64,000 nt of DNA from NCBI GenBank assembly GCA_034440635.1, contig JAOTON010001271.1:434001-498000 (forward strand), in the 5' to 3' direction. Both the position numbers and the translations under genes were made by a program. This DNA is from Lepas anatifera (lineage: Eukaryota > Arthropoda > Thecostraca > Lepadidae). Below are positions 12,343-22,757 of this stretch, piece after piece. Every line of letters starts with the position of its first letter. The first letter of the stretch is position 1. The notes below the pieces were generated by a model, which worked only from the letters and a program-made list of their open reading frames with translations, searched no databases and was not told the DNA's origin.

Positions 12343-13376
12343 CAAGTTATTTGAAAAGATATTAGCCTCTATCTTGAAATGTGTGTGATGGTGCCGATGC
12401 ATGAGCGTGGTACAAACGTGTGGATGTGAACCCGATGGCCGGATGATCTAAAAAAATGTGAATTTGTTCGACGTGTCTTGGCGAGGTACAATCTCCCAAA
12501 GTTTGAGCTCCTTTGGTGAAAAACCCTGACCGGGTCTGCAGCAGGTGGGGTAGATTAGATGAAAATGACGTAAAAATCCGATTTTGAATATGACTCGACA
12601 TACGGGTGTCGGAATTGACGTTGGACATTGAACACGACATAAGGGTGTCGGAAGCAGGAATGAGGAAGACGTTCTGTGAGCCGTACCATTGTGTACAGCA
12701 TGTCTGTGGGCAATGGCGAGTGAGTCATTTTAGGAAGATGCCGAATGGTGTCTTCCCAGCATTGGATGCTTGCTTCTCGATAAGCTGAGACGTAGGTTTG
12801 GCTCTGGGACGCCCCTGCCCAGCCAAGGTAGTTGATTTGATTCCGAGCGAGTGCCCTGAGTAGTTAAGTATTGGGGTAATGCCGGGAGCGGCACCCAGGT
12901 TAGAACCCGCGATTGGCCGGAGGGCGATCGAATAGTTAGCCCAGACTCCGTAAGGCGAGAGGCACAGGAGGGGCCAGGGCACTTAGACGGAAGGAATCAA
13001 TCGAGCTCGATAACCACCTTTGCTCGGTGTGTCGGCAGCTTGGAAACCAGCCGACGATCTCATCGCGCGCAATACGCCGCGCTCTTTAGAAGGAAGGGTC
13101 GGAAATTAGCTAATCGGGGTGGGCGCTCAAATCCCTTATATGTTTCTTCTTTCCTGATCAGAACAAGGGGGGGTGATTGCATTACCTTTTCCCGTATATT
13201 CTTATATTTTTGGATTTAACTGGTGCAGGTGTTTTCTGATCAGTTGGGCAACATTGGATGGTGGGGTAGAGGGTCGGAAAGTGGGCCTTATATTTTGAAT
13301 AGACACAAGGGGATGACCCACGACATATACGGTTATTTGACGTAGTTTCGTCTAGACCGAAGAGACGCGGGTAGTA
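12343..13376. repeat. inner part of the right arm of the long inverted repeat
   Basis: This is the reverse complement of about 9045-10060. It contains the segment with AATGGTGTCTTCCCAGCATT (left arm near 9673-9710) and the segment ending in the GACGCGGGTAGTAATAA motif, where the arm is cut by a TTAA-type element. The arm resumes at 15404. Open frames in it are short and unconserved between the two arms, which argues against coding function. Confidence 0.75.
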
Positions 13377-15403
13377 ATAACCCTCGCCCCACCGGGGGGC
13401 CATCGATAGCCCCCTACGGTTTTTTCGGGATAGCAGAAAATAGGCGAGACGCAGCACCGCGGTTGAGGGCTCTATCTCTCATCCCATCATTTTCCCACCA
13501 TCCCTGAAATTTTTTACCTCGGGTCACCCAAGTTCAGGTCACCAGACGAGGTAAACCAAGGTCACCTCACTTCAACTTTTGAGCTCTATAAGAGCTACAT
13601 TTCTTAGTCGATCAATTTAAAACTTCCTATGTTTCATGACCCCTCCAGGATCTACAAGGTGTATATCCGGGGGTTTTCGATTTCGTGACCTGAGGTCAGG
13701 TCACGAGGTGACCTCTCCCATTGAAAAAGCATGGGGAAAAGCTGTCTTATGATATAAAAGTCACAACAGCGATTGCAAATGCTCAGTTTGCTCAGAAAAC
13801 CGTTCTTGGACAGCCTTTCACGGATCCCAGCGGCCATATTTGCCCTTTGACCTCTCTTAGGTCATCCAAGGTCAACAGGGGTAAAAACTTAAAGTCTTTT
13901 GGCAATAACTTTTGACCTAATTAAGCTAGAGTGCTGAATTAAACATCATCGTGTATGTCTTGTCACTGGTTTTTATTTGATATACGGCAAGGTCACTTTC
14001 TGACCTTTCATGACCTCAGGTCATATTGGGTCACGAGATCGCCTCTGGAGGTCAAACCACTGGCGGGAGGTCATTACGTTCCATATAGCGGAAAAAGGTC
14101 TGACATTTTTCTATCAAATGTTTTGCCAGATCTGAATAGCTCTAATGGCATAAGAGTTATGCCCAGTTTTCTTAACACGCGCCCCGCTGGGGTCCCTGGC
14201 ATGACACGCCCCGCTGAGGGGTGCGTTTTTGCCCCTCCCCTCCGTATATCATTTCCCAGGACAGCTAAAGGAAAATTACGGACGGTGTTCGAAAGTCTTG
14301 ATGAGACGAAGAGAAATTATAAGAAGTGTTTTTATGTCAAGTCAATATTGAGGTCAGCAAAGGTCAAAGAAGGTTCCATAGGCTTACAACAGGGCGGTGT
14401 ATGTTTAACCCTCTAGATTCGTACTCAGTGGAGCTAGAGCAAATATTTATGCATCATTGGATTGCTCTCATCGTGGCAAATCGAGTGATGTATAATATAA
14501 CCTTGCTGGGTCAAATTGTAAAAATGACCTGACCTTGAGCTAGGTCAGGGTCACAGGGTGACCTGGTGTGGTTATGTTGCATATCAATCCACTCCACGTG
14601 ACAATATAAGCACAATGCAAGCAAAATAGGAGCTTTATCCGAATTCAGTGAGAAGTTATTGGCAAAACAATCACTGCATGCTTCTGTGACCTGACATGAC
14701 CTTTGAGAGGTCAGACGGTCAAAACTCAACTTTAAGGTCAAGATTGTGGCAAGAACACATGGTTTGATAATTTTCAGCTTTATCTATCCAGTTTTTACTG
14801 AAAACGAGCCATTTCTATTTTTGACCATAGACTTATAGTGGAGTGACCAAAAAGTTAACCCCACCTTAGGTCACCAGTATCAAAATTCCAAGATAGCAGA
14901 TTTTTAGATCCTAATGACCTTATCATATGGTGACAGTTTGAAACTGATCGGTTGACAGATGTACCTTAGGCACTGCTACAAACTCGTGATTTTGGGTTTT
15001 GCGGTCACTTGACGTTGAATAACTCCTTGACCTGATATGACCTGACCTAAAAAATTGATCAGATGCGTAAAACTAATCAGGGATAAGGTATTATAAGTTT
15101 CGTTCTTTTGTGCCTCTTCGTTTTTGCGTTATCGGGAAAAAACGCCCCCTCCCAGCGGGGCGCATGTTAAGCATTGCATATTTGAGTGAAAATAGTATAT
15201 TGTGGCCTAATTTGACCTCTAGAGGTCAAACCATTGACTTGATCGCATAAACATGCAAAGTAATGTCTTACTGAATTCACGCGAGCTATCTAATGCACAT
15301 TGCAGATTTGTGCTAACCCCAATATTGTCGGAGATAGAGGGCGGCCATCGATGCTCCCGGTGGGGCAAAGGTGGCGCCGGACCCACGGTGGGGCGCGGGA
15401 TAA
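13377..15403. mobile_element. TTAA-type TIR element, family 1 (2.0 kb), AGGTCA-rich
   Basis: The element spans 13381-15399 and is flanked by ATAA at 13377-13380 and 15400-15403, a one-base variant of the TTAA target. Its left end is CCCTCGCCCCACCGGGG and its right end has GGTGGGGCGCGGG. The same location in the other arm (near 9040-9050, reverse strand) reads GTAATAAGGACC without an insert, so the empty site is visible in this window. The interior has many AGGTCA/TGACCT hexamers, often paired head to head. It encodes no protein of its own. A second element is nested in it at 14176-15166. A shorter relative without that insertion is at 44169-44905. Confidence 0.9.
14172..15170. mobile_element. 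TTAA-type TIR element nested inside family 1
   Basis: The element spans 14176-15166, with TTAA at 14172-14175 and 15167-15170. Its ends are CACGCGCCCCGCTGGGG and the inverse of CATGCGCCCCGCTGGGA. The undisturbed site can be read in the related copy at 44169-44905, near 44670-44685, where the flanks GCCCAGTTTTTTTAAGCATT are continuous. The interior again has TGACCT/AGGTCA clusters, notably around 14520-14560 and 14690-14720. No protein is encoded. Confidence 0.9.
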
Positions 15404-15692
15404 GAACCAACGGGTTTCCATAAGGGGGACCGCTCAAAGTCTTATAAAACTCTCTCGCCAGGGGAAAATTTTGATGGGAGAATATCAAATAAAACCCTAT
15501 GGGGGAGGAGAGCAGCAAAATTCGGCCGCCCACCAGGAGGCCGGACCCACTCACCTGTATGATGACTCGAATTGACCCGCCTCATATAGAGCAAGCTGTT
15601 TTTAACATCGCCGGGGCAGCCTCTGTTCTCTATATAAATATTTGTTTGTCGTGTGGGCTCCTGAAAAAGGGAGGTCCCATCACACAGACGGA
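15404..15692. repeat. outer part of the right arm of the long inverted repeat
   Basis: This is the reverse complement of about 8752-9040. Shared landmarks are CGCCGGGGCAGCCTCTGTTC, TGTTTGTCGTGTGGGCTCC and the GGGGACCGCTCAAA block. It continues the arm that was interrupted at 13376. Confidence 0.8.
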
Positions 15693-16256
15693 ATAAGATA
15701 AAGGCGAATCAGGGTCATAGAGTCGCAAATAATTTGTCCTACAATTTTGGAGTCAAGGTCATTCAAGGTCATTGACCTAATAGGTCACAATATGGTATAC
15801 TACCTATTACGTACACCATGACAAGCACTATAGCGACTGTGTGGCGGGAAATGAGGATTTACTTTTACACATGGCCTCTGACTTTGACCTTTGACCTTGA
15901 TTTTTACATTGAGTTACCTTAGTTTTTTTGCCACGGCTTCCCGCCGGGGGTATATTTACACTCAGTTGTCGGCAAATAATCAACTCACGGAGTGGTGTAA
16001 CTTTGTGAAAATGTTTAGGGGTGCTTTTTCCTAGCCGACCCATACAATTTTACTGGCGGTGTTAGGGGATGAAAACGTTAAAAATTGGTAAAACCCTTAG
16101 AATTTTTCCGAAACATCACTAATGACTTATTTATTGGTTTACTTGCATTCCATACTGTTCCCCTGCGGGCCAAGAAATATTTTGCCCCCCCGATTTGAGT
16201 GTTTGGGGTGAACATGGCCCTAGTGCCCCCTGGATCTGCCAGTGACTAGACATACT
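15693..16256. other. AGGTCA-rich element remnant and a hAT-like end; no gene
   Basis: 15740-15910 is closely related to 28490-28640: both contain AAGGTCATTCAA, TATGGTATACTAC and GGCGGGAAATGAGGATT in the same order. It is therefore a degraded copy of the TGACCT-bearing element interior. 16155-16245 ends in CCCCCTGGATCTGCCAGTG, which resembles an inverted hAT-like terminus; no partner end was found. Confidence 0.55.
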
Positions 16257-17344
16257 TTAACATCCGCCCCGGTGGGCCTCCGAGCCACCTTCGCCCTGGT
16301 GGGGGTGTTCAAACACCCCCCCCTCAAACTCGGCTCCTATGCTGGATAGCGAAAAAACGCGAAAGCTGTTGGATAGCTCATGCAAAGTCATGAAGAAACT
16401 ACATTAGCCACTTTTTGCCTCAGGTCAATATTGAGGTCTCGACAGGTCAAAGAAGGTTGCATATCAGAGAAGAGTTTTTGGGCTCTAGCGTCTGACTGAT
16501 TTGAGTTAGGATCATTTGTAGGCACCATTCACTTCCTCTCGTCACAGCAAACCGAATATTGTATATATGACTATACTAGGTCAACACACAAAGATGACCT
16601 GACCTCAGGTCAGGTAAAGGTCGCTTTTGAACCTAACATAGTCAATATGCATCTGCATATTAGTGCGTACTATATAGTGCATGCTGCATTTTGCATACTA
16701 TATAGTGCATATGCGTGAGCACTGCTAGGAATAGGAATAAAACAGAGACTATGTAATTCAACCATCATCATTTGGTAACAAGATGTAACTCACTGAATGA
16801 GTTGTATGTTGCTTTGTCCTCTGAAGTAGGATGTTTTGTTACAGGAAATGCAGCTTTTGTGAGTGTTGAATGTATTCAAACAGACTGCTCTATTGTCCTG
16901 AAATAAAAGTGAAAAAGTCAATATGCATATCAATCGACTGGCAATAGCAATCGAAACGTAATTGTGTCAAAATAAAAGCTGTATCCTCATTTCCTGTAAA
17001 GTTACTGGCCCAAGTCTGAAAACTGTCGGGATTATAGGTCATCGATATGAAGAATCCCGGAACATATGTTGTGGCACTCGGTGGGCCAATGATGTGGTAT
17101 AAGTTTCAATCCGATAGATTTACCCATTTCTTAGTTACGCTACCTTAAACATTTTTGGAGGTGAGGTCACTTGACCTGCACTGGTGACCTGATCTGAGAT
17201 GACTTATCCTATAACATTTTTGGGAACGTTGCGGAATTGACCAAGGATGAGGTGTTCCAAGTACGGTGGCACTTCGCGCCGCCGTTTTTTCGTACCACCG
17301 GAAAAATCCGAGGTGTTAAACACCCCCATCGGGGCGAGGGTTAA
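16257..17344. mobile_element. TTAA-type TIR element (1.08 kb), AGGTCA-rich
   Basis: The element spans 16261-17340 and is flanked by TTAA at 16257-16260 and 17341-17344. Its ends are CATCCGCCCCGGTGGG and the inverse of CCCTCGCCCCGATGGG, both followed by a GGGGGTGTT block. The interior has TGACCTGACCTCAGGTCAGG at about 16594-16613, a symmetrical arrangement of half-sites, and no open frame of note. It belongs with the elements at 13381, 26320, 32511 and 44169. Confidence 0.85.
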
Positions 17345-18064
17345 TAGCCAAACTGAGGTCGAAAACTGCGTTAAGCTAGAGCCATACTGTAGGTGAATCT
17401 TCTCGTTACAGCGAATAAAATTATGTATGGTATGAACATGCTGTGTCAAAATCTAAGAATGACCTAACTAAAGGTCAGGTCAAGAGCATTATCTGGTCTG
17501 ACAATCGATATGCACACCAATCGACTCATAATGACAATCTAAGCGAAATGGTACCAAAGTGAAATCTCTATTATTTCCTGTCAAGTTGTCCTGCGAAGTT
17601 GTCCCGGTTTCTTGCGAGCCCATGTCTGAAAAAGGCTCAAATAGTCCCAAATGACCTTACAAAGAACACAGATGAAACATGTCAAGTTAGACCTTTGGGG
17701 TGGCCCAATATACTTTTTTATGAGAACAGGAGGTTATTTTATTATAAATTTAAAAATTATTTAGAAATTATTTTAAGTTATTACAGGAAGGACCGGGGCC
17801 CTGACCCCAGGATGAGACTGCTTAATGTCAAGCGTATAGCCAACAATCAACACTCCCAGCTTTCCAGATTTCGGTAACTCTCCACGTCAGGTTAGTCCTA
17901 CCATTTTTAAAAATGGGTGTCTTCTCTCTGAATTGTCTGTTCTGTCTGTTTCGCGACAAATTCCATATGCCCAAAAATCCAAAGTTAAATATTTTTTACA
18001 TCTGGACTCAACATTGATCACAGAAACTGGAACGGGGTAGTTAGACACAGAGAAGAGGTAAAAA
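17345..18064. other. no gene; partial similarity to element interiors
   Basis: 17440-17560 resembles the interior of the TTAA-type elements (compare 14500-14640): it has a TGACCTAACTAAAGGTCAGG motif followed by an ATCGACTC/GACAATCTAAGC block. A 92-codon frame at 17599-17877 has no recognisable domain. The remainder is unremarkable. Confidence 0.4.
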
Positions 18065-18949
18065 CAGGAGCGCAGCCAGAGCTTTGGTATGGGGGCCACA
18101 CCAACTTTGAGGGGCACCCCGTGAGAAAAGGGGCACTTTTTAACGTAACCTAAAAAAGTACTATATCGTTGTTTTTATCATGTTTTGGGCACCTTTGGTT
18201 CAAGAAAAATGCAAGTCAGGCATTGGGGATATGGACAACTCGATTAAAACAGAAAAAAAAAACAAAAAAGTATCACCAAAATGTCATGGAATTAGCCCAA
18301 ATACGACTGTTTCGGATAGATTTAAGGAAAAATCAGCCAACTCATGCAAGTTCTTAACATCAGAGAAATAAGCGGAGCCTGTGATATATGTCACCATGTG
18401 TAAGCTAAGACATATTAGAGTCGAAAATTCATGTGTTATGCTCACTGGTTTTGTCGTGACGAGTGAGCCCTTGTTGAACGCGGATTAAGTTCCTCGCCTC
18501 CCACAATGGCCGTGGGAGGAGGAGTGGCATAGTGTCTTTGGAGGAATAAAATTTTTGCTGCCGGAATAATTTGGGAGAAACCTTTTGAACGCGTTCAAAA
18601 GTTCCATATTTTCAAGGATCGGTCGTAGTTAAAAGTAAAGAAAAGGTGAACAGGCCGGTGGTTTGGATGGGGATGGTATGACAGGGCTGGAAATTGTGAA
18701 AACTAGTGCTTCATTTAAATTGGTTAATAGAATTCCTGGTTTAGGGGACTGTGCTCTGAGCTCAGCGGCACATGCCTTTATCATCCCTCCCCAGAATTCA
18801 CCAGTATAATAAGCAATTTATATAACCAGGGGTGCCCAGGCATCACAAGCTGCTTTAGCGATGCCTCATTCCTTGTTAGCTCCATTTTACAACGGATGTT
18901 TCCATTGTGTTCTTAATCTCCATCTATTCAAGAACAGCTCTGGGGACCC

Positions 18950-20965
18950 CTAGTGTGGATCAGAGCCCTCCAGAGCAGCTTTCCCATCCCCCCCAGGGAC
19001 TAGACTAGCTCAGTGACCCCAGAGATGGGGTCATCAGACTAGCTCAATGGGCCCCAGATAGGCTCATAGGGCCTTGAACCAGCTCAAGGAGCCCCAGAAT
19101 AGTTTAAGGCGCCTGATCACCTCAAGGGGCCTCAGGCCAACTTAACGGGCTCTCACAAGCTCAGCGCGCAGACCAGCTCAGGGTACCCCAAGAACCCAGA
19201 TCCGCTCTTGGGCCCCAGATCAGCTCTTGGGGCCCCAGATCAGTTCAGGGGCCTCAAGTCAGGTCAGGGGCAAGATCAAGTCGGGGCACCAAATTAGCTA
19301 AGGGATCCCTCACCAGCTCGGGGCCCAATCAGTTCAAGAGCCCCAGAGCTGCTCAGGGGACACCAGATCGGCTCATAGGGCACCAGATCAGCCTCGGGGA
19401 CAAGCAATCAGATCAGTGGTCCCAGACCAGCTCGGGCCTAAGATCAGCTCGGGAATACCACATCAAGTCAGGAGCCATTTAATCAGCTCAGGAGTCCCAT
19501 GCCATCTCAGGGGCCCTCACCAACCCCCGTCGGCCCAGCTCAGCTCACGGCCTGGGATCTGCTCAGGAAATCACGTAATCAACCCAGGAGGCCCGGGTCA
19601 GCTTAAAGGGCACCATATTAGCCATGGGACACCAGACTAGCTCAGAGGAAATAAGATGGGCTCAGGAGACACACTGACAACTGAGCAGGCACCACATCGA
19701 CTCAGGGGGCATTAGTGTTAAGTTCAGGAGGCAGTATATCTGCTCAGGGTGCACCAGATCGATCAGCGCAGGGGGCAAGTTCAAGTCAGGGCACTAAATC
19801 AGCTCAGGGATCCCTCACCAGCTCGGGCCCCAATCAGTTCAAAGGCCCCAGAGCTGCTCAGGGGACACCAGATGTCCATAGGGCACGAGATCAGCTTCGG
19901 GGACAAACAATCAGATCAGTGGTCCCCGACCAGCTCGGGAATACCAGATCAAGGCAGGAGGCACTTAATCCGCTCAGGAGCCCCGTACCATCTCAGGAAC
20001 TCTCATCAGCCTCTGTGGACCCGGCTCAGCTCGGCTTTAGAGCTGCTCATGAAATCACGCAAGGAGGCCCAGATCAGCTTAAAGGACACCAGATAGCTCA
20101 GTTGGTAGAGCGTTGGGCTCCTGCCCGCTGCTCAGTAGCATGCAGTGGCAGTGCATGTCCAGGCTTGGGATCGGTTCCCCTGAGACGCTCCGGCGCTCAA
20201 TAGTTTACCCGACGTACAGGTCGGCTGGCAACTGACTGGTGAGAGGGTGACCTGAGCGGGGCGGCCGTCCCTGTGCTTTGTGGGACGTTAAACTTTGGCT
20301 TCTAAATTAACCCTCCATTGAGGGAGTTGCTCGTTCGGGTGGTGGGGGCGGGGTCTCCGTGACAAGTCCCTTGATGACTTTAGTGAGACTCCGACTCCAG
20401 CGGCCTTACTAGGAACAACTTGAACAAAATTTATAAAAAAGACTAGCTCAGAGGGCATCAGATGGACTCAGGAGGCACCAGATCGACTCAGGGGCATTAG
20501 TGCAGCTCAGGAGGCACCAGATCAATCCGCTCGGGGGCCAGTTCAGCTCCCAGCCCCCCAGACTATGGCAGGAGCCTAAATCAGCTCAGGGAGCAACATA
20601 ACAGCTCAGGGGACACAAGGTGGGCTCAGGGCCTACCAAACCAGCTCAGGGGCACCAGTCCATCTAAGGAGACATAAATAATCAGCTGAGGGGGCACCTA
20701 ATCAGCTGAAGAGGCACCATATTGACTTAGAACACAGAATCAACTTGGGGAGGCATGAGATCAGCTCGGGGGACTGAATCAGCTCAAGGGACACTAAATC
20801 AGCTATAAGGGCACCAAGCAAGCTCGGAGGCATTAAACTAACTCAGAGAGTATAATATAGGTTCAAAAGGCATACTTATTTTCTCAGGGGGCACCAGATT
20901 GACTACGAAGGCACCAGATCAGCTCAGAGGGCACATGATCAGCTCCAGGGGGCACCAGATGAGCT
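18950..20965. repeat. AGATCAGCTCAGGGGGCACC minisatellite
   Basis: This is a degenerate array of about 20-25-bp units with core CAGATCAGCTCAGGGG followed by CACC or CCCC. Units are divergent and vary in length, so this is an old array. It is interrupted by the SINE at 20094-20443. Open frames crossing it (for example 19715-20203) are by-products of the repeat. Related but distinct (C)CCCTGAGCT arrays lie at 29340-29902, 31349-31640, 53940-54840 and 58850-60890. Confidence 0.85.
20094..20443 (+). mobile_element. tRNA-derived SINE, copy 1 (5'-truncated)
   Basis: It starts with a tRNA-like internal promoter box A, TAGCTCAGTTGGTAGAGC, and about 70 bases later has GGGATCGGTTCCCC, a poor box B. A conserved body of about 250 bp follows, ending near AAAATTTATAAAAAA. 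The copy at 24349-24709 is about 90 percent identical by eye across the whole length. It has no coding capacity. It lacks the GCCGCCCCCGG leader of the other copy. Its box A begins exactly where the surrounding minisatellite also reads AGCTCAG, so the junction may be recombinational. Confidence 0.8.
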
Positions 20966-21250
20966 CCGCCCGTACGATTATTGGCGACGATGAGGCATTA
21001 TCCGGAAACGGATGACGTGCCTATACTCTTCCCGGGTGCTTGGAAAGGTGACAGAATGCCCTAGCTGACCGAAAAGGCACTTAACTGTCAAACAATAGTT
21101 GAAATCGCTACATGCAGTCTAGTTCCATCTAGGTTTAACGACGTATGGCACCAAATTTCGAACGGCATGGCCCAAAGGGGGTACACCACCTGGAAATCAA
21201 AAGGGCACCCCGCACCGATGGGGGGCACGTGCCCCCTGTGCCCCTGGACA
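20966..21250. repeat. direct repeat, copy 1
   Basis: This segment, beginning near GTACGATTATTGGCGACGAT and running to CCCCCTGTGCCCC, is repeated in the same orientation at 21517-21800. The copies match at roughly 90 percent by eye. Some minisatellite before each copy is also shared (CATTAAACTAACTCAGAG / CATCAGACTACCTTTGAG), so the duplicated unit is about 550 bp. Confidence 0.85.
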
Positions 21251-21368
21251 GTAGATAAACTCCGGGAGGCATTACATAAGTTCAGGGGGCCCAGATCAGC
21301 TCAAGGGGCACTAAAACAGCTAATAGGGCACCAGGCAAGCTCGGAGGCATCAGACTACCTTTGAGAGC

Positions 21369-21369
<1 letters not shown>

Positions 21370-21410
<41 letters not shown>
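21370..21410. repeat. (TA)n microsatellite
   Basis: An uninterrupted TA run of about 20 units sits between the two direct-repeat copies, where copy 1 has the unexpanded sequence AGTATAATATAGG. The expansion therefore arose after the duplication. Confidence 0.97.
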
Positions 21411-21412
<2 letters not shown>

Positions 21413-21516
21413 TTCAGAAACCACAATTATTTTCTCAGGGGGGCACCAGATTGACTACGAGGGCATCATATCAGCTCAGAAGGCACATGATCAGCTCAAG
21501 AGTGCACCAGATGAGC

Positions 21517-21800
21517 TCCACCTGTACGATTATTGGCGACGATGAGGCATTATCTGGAAATGGCTTACGTGCCTATACTCTTCCCGGGTGCTTGGAAAGG
21601 CGACAGAATGATTTAGCTGACCAAAAAGGCACTTAATTGTCCAATAATAGTTGAAATCGCTAAATGCGGTCTAGTTCCATCTAGGTTCAACGGCGTAGGA
21701 CACTAAATTTCGAGCGGCACGGCCCAAAGAGGGTACACCACCTGGCAATCAAAAGAGCACCCCGGCACCGATGGGGGGTACGTGCCCCCTGTGCCCCCCT
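21517..21800. repeat. direct repeat, copy 2
   Basis: This is the second copy of 20966-21250. Unlike copy 1 it retains the full hAT-like terminus (CCCCCCTGGCTGCGCCCCTG) at its end. The duplication probably occurred inside the element and copy 1 lost its end. Confidence 0.85.
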
Positions 21801-21813
21801 GGCTGCGCCCCTG

Positions 21814-22520
21814 AGTGTAATATCGAAAGCCAGGAAAAAGGAGGTCAAACTTCACCAGCGAAAACGAGTAAAAGATCATCAGCATATGAGGGACCAAAAA
21901 GAACATCATTAAAACAGCTGTTGACATTCACAGTTTCTCTTCTACCATAGAATGTCAGTGTGCGGAAAATCTTAATTCTCAAAAGCTGACGCTGATTTAA
22001 TTGGAAAATTTTCAACACAAGATCGACCTTGGCCCGCTTTGAGTGTATTCCCGGTTTTTTCCGCATGATCACAGCATTTCCCAATGGGCCTCCAGCACGG
22101 CCCAGATTTGACCTCCACGGCCTCGTTTGACCTTCAGATATTGACCTAGTGAAATAAAACTTGGCTATAATGTAGATAACCACTGCTCCCCCACACCCCT
22201 AAACGGCAGTTTTTCCAACTCCCTTGTTTTTTTTAGATCTCTGGGGTGACATTTTAGGACCGTTTTCATCTGCGCGTTGACGCCCGACGCCTCTCCACTG
22301 CGCGTGTTGGCATTGGGAAAGATGATAACAATATCCTTGCAGACAGGGGCGGATTCAGGTGGGCAAAATACATTCCCCGAAACCCCAATTTTTACCTATT
22401 TTCTTTGAAAACCACGTTTTTCATGATTTTTGCCTGCCTTGTCCCCCAAACCATTGGCCTGAATCCAGCACTGTGATTGCGGGTAACTAATAAATCCCTG
22501 TACCCCTGCGAAACAGCAAA
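21814..22520. other. no gene; possible small hAT-like MITE at 22347-22475
   Basis: CAGGGGCGGATTCAGG at about 22347 and the inverse-like CCTGAATCCAGCACTG ending near 22475 could be the ends of a roughly 130-bp hAT-like MITE. The ends are imperfect and the flanking eight bases do not match, so this is weak. The rest shows nothing recognisable. Confidence 0.35.
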
Positions 22521-22757
22521 ATGAGGACCATCCTACCCCTGCGAAACAGCGAAATGAGGACCATCCTCGAACACAAAACACTAAGCTTCAAAAAGTCATT
22601 CCTCCCCAGCACGATTGAATTATGGAACAGACTTTCTCCGGATGTTAGGAGCACAACTTCAAAAAAGCCATTCCGCCACAAAATTAATCATGTATTTGGA
22701 GCTCCGCAGCCACCAGGGTATTATCTAATAGGACCAAAAAGAAAAACTCTCTTCTGA
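22521..22757 (+). pseudogene. LINE reverse-transcriptase C-terminal fragment
   Basis: The 78-residue frame contains SFLPSTIELWNRLSPDVRST followed by a Lys/Phe-rich segment (KKPFRHKINHVFG). This is the pattern found at the C-terminal end of ORF2 in many animal non-LTR retrotransposons: a Ser-Phe-x-Pro...Trp-Asn-x-Leu motif, then a basic tail before the stop. No reverse transcriptase catalytic core lies upstream, so this is the usual 5'-truncated LINE tail. Which clade it belongs to cannot be told from so short a piece. The two CCTGCGAAACAGC-AAATGAGGACCATCC blocks at about 22506-22565 form a short direct repeat immediately before and within the start of the frame. Confidence 0.7.

Larger units (their letters stand above)
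18065..21813. mobile_element. composite block bounded by hAT-like ends and filled with minisatellite
   Basis: The left boundary CAGGAGCGCAGCCAG at 18065 and the right boundary CTGGCTGCGCCCCTG ending at 21813 are inverse to each other, and both are followed inward by a GGGGGC(A)C block. This is the layout of hAT-like non-autonomous elements. The eight bases outside the ends (GGTAAAAA and AGTGTAAT) do not match, so either the duplication has decayed or the ends come from different copies. The inside is mostly minisatellite, a SINE and a direct duplication. No transposase is visible. Confidence 0.55.

Noticed and set aside
12895..12915. GGTTAGAACCCGCG as a box B of a tRNA-like gene
   Set aside because: No box A at a suitable distance, and the arm partner near 9530-9550 does not preserve it.
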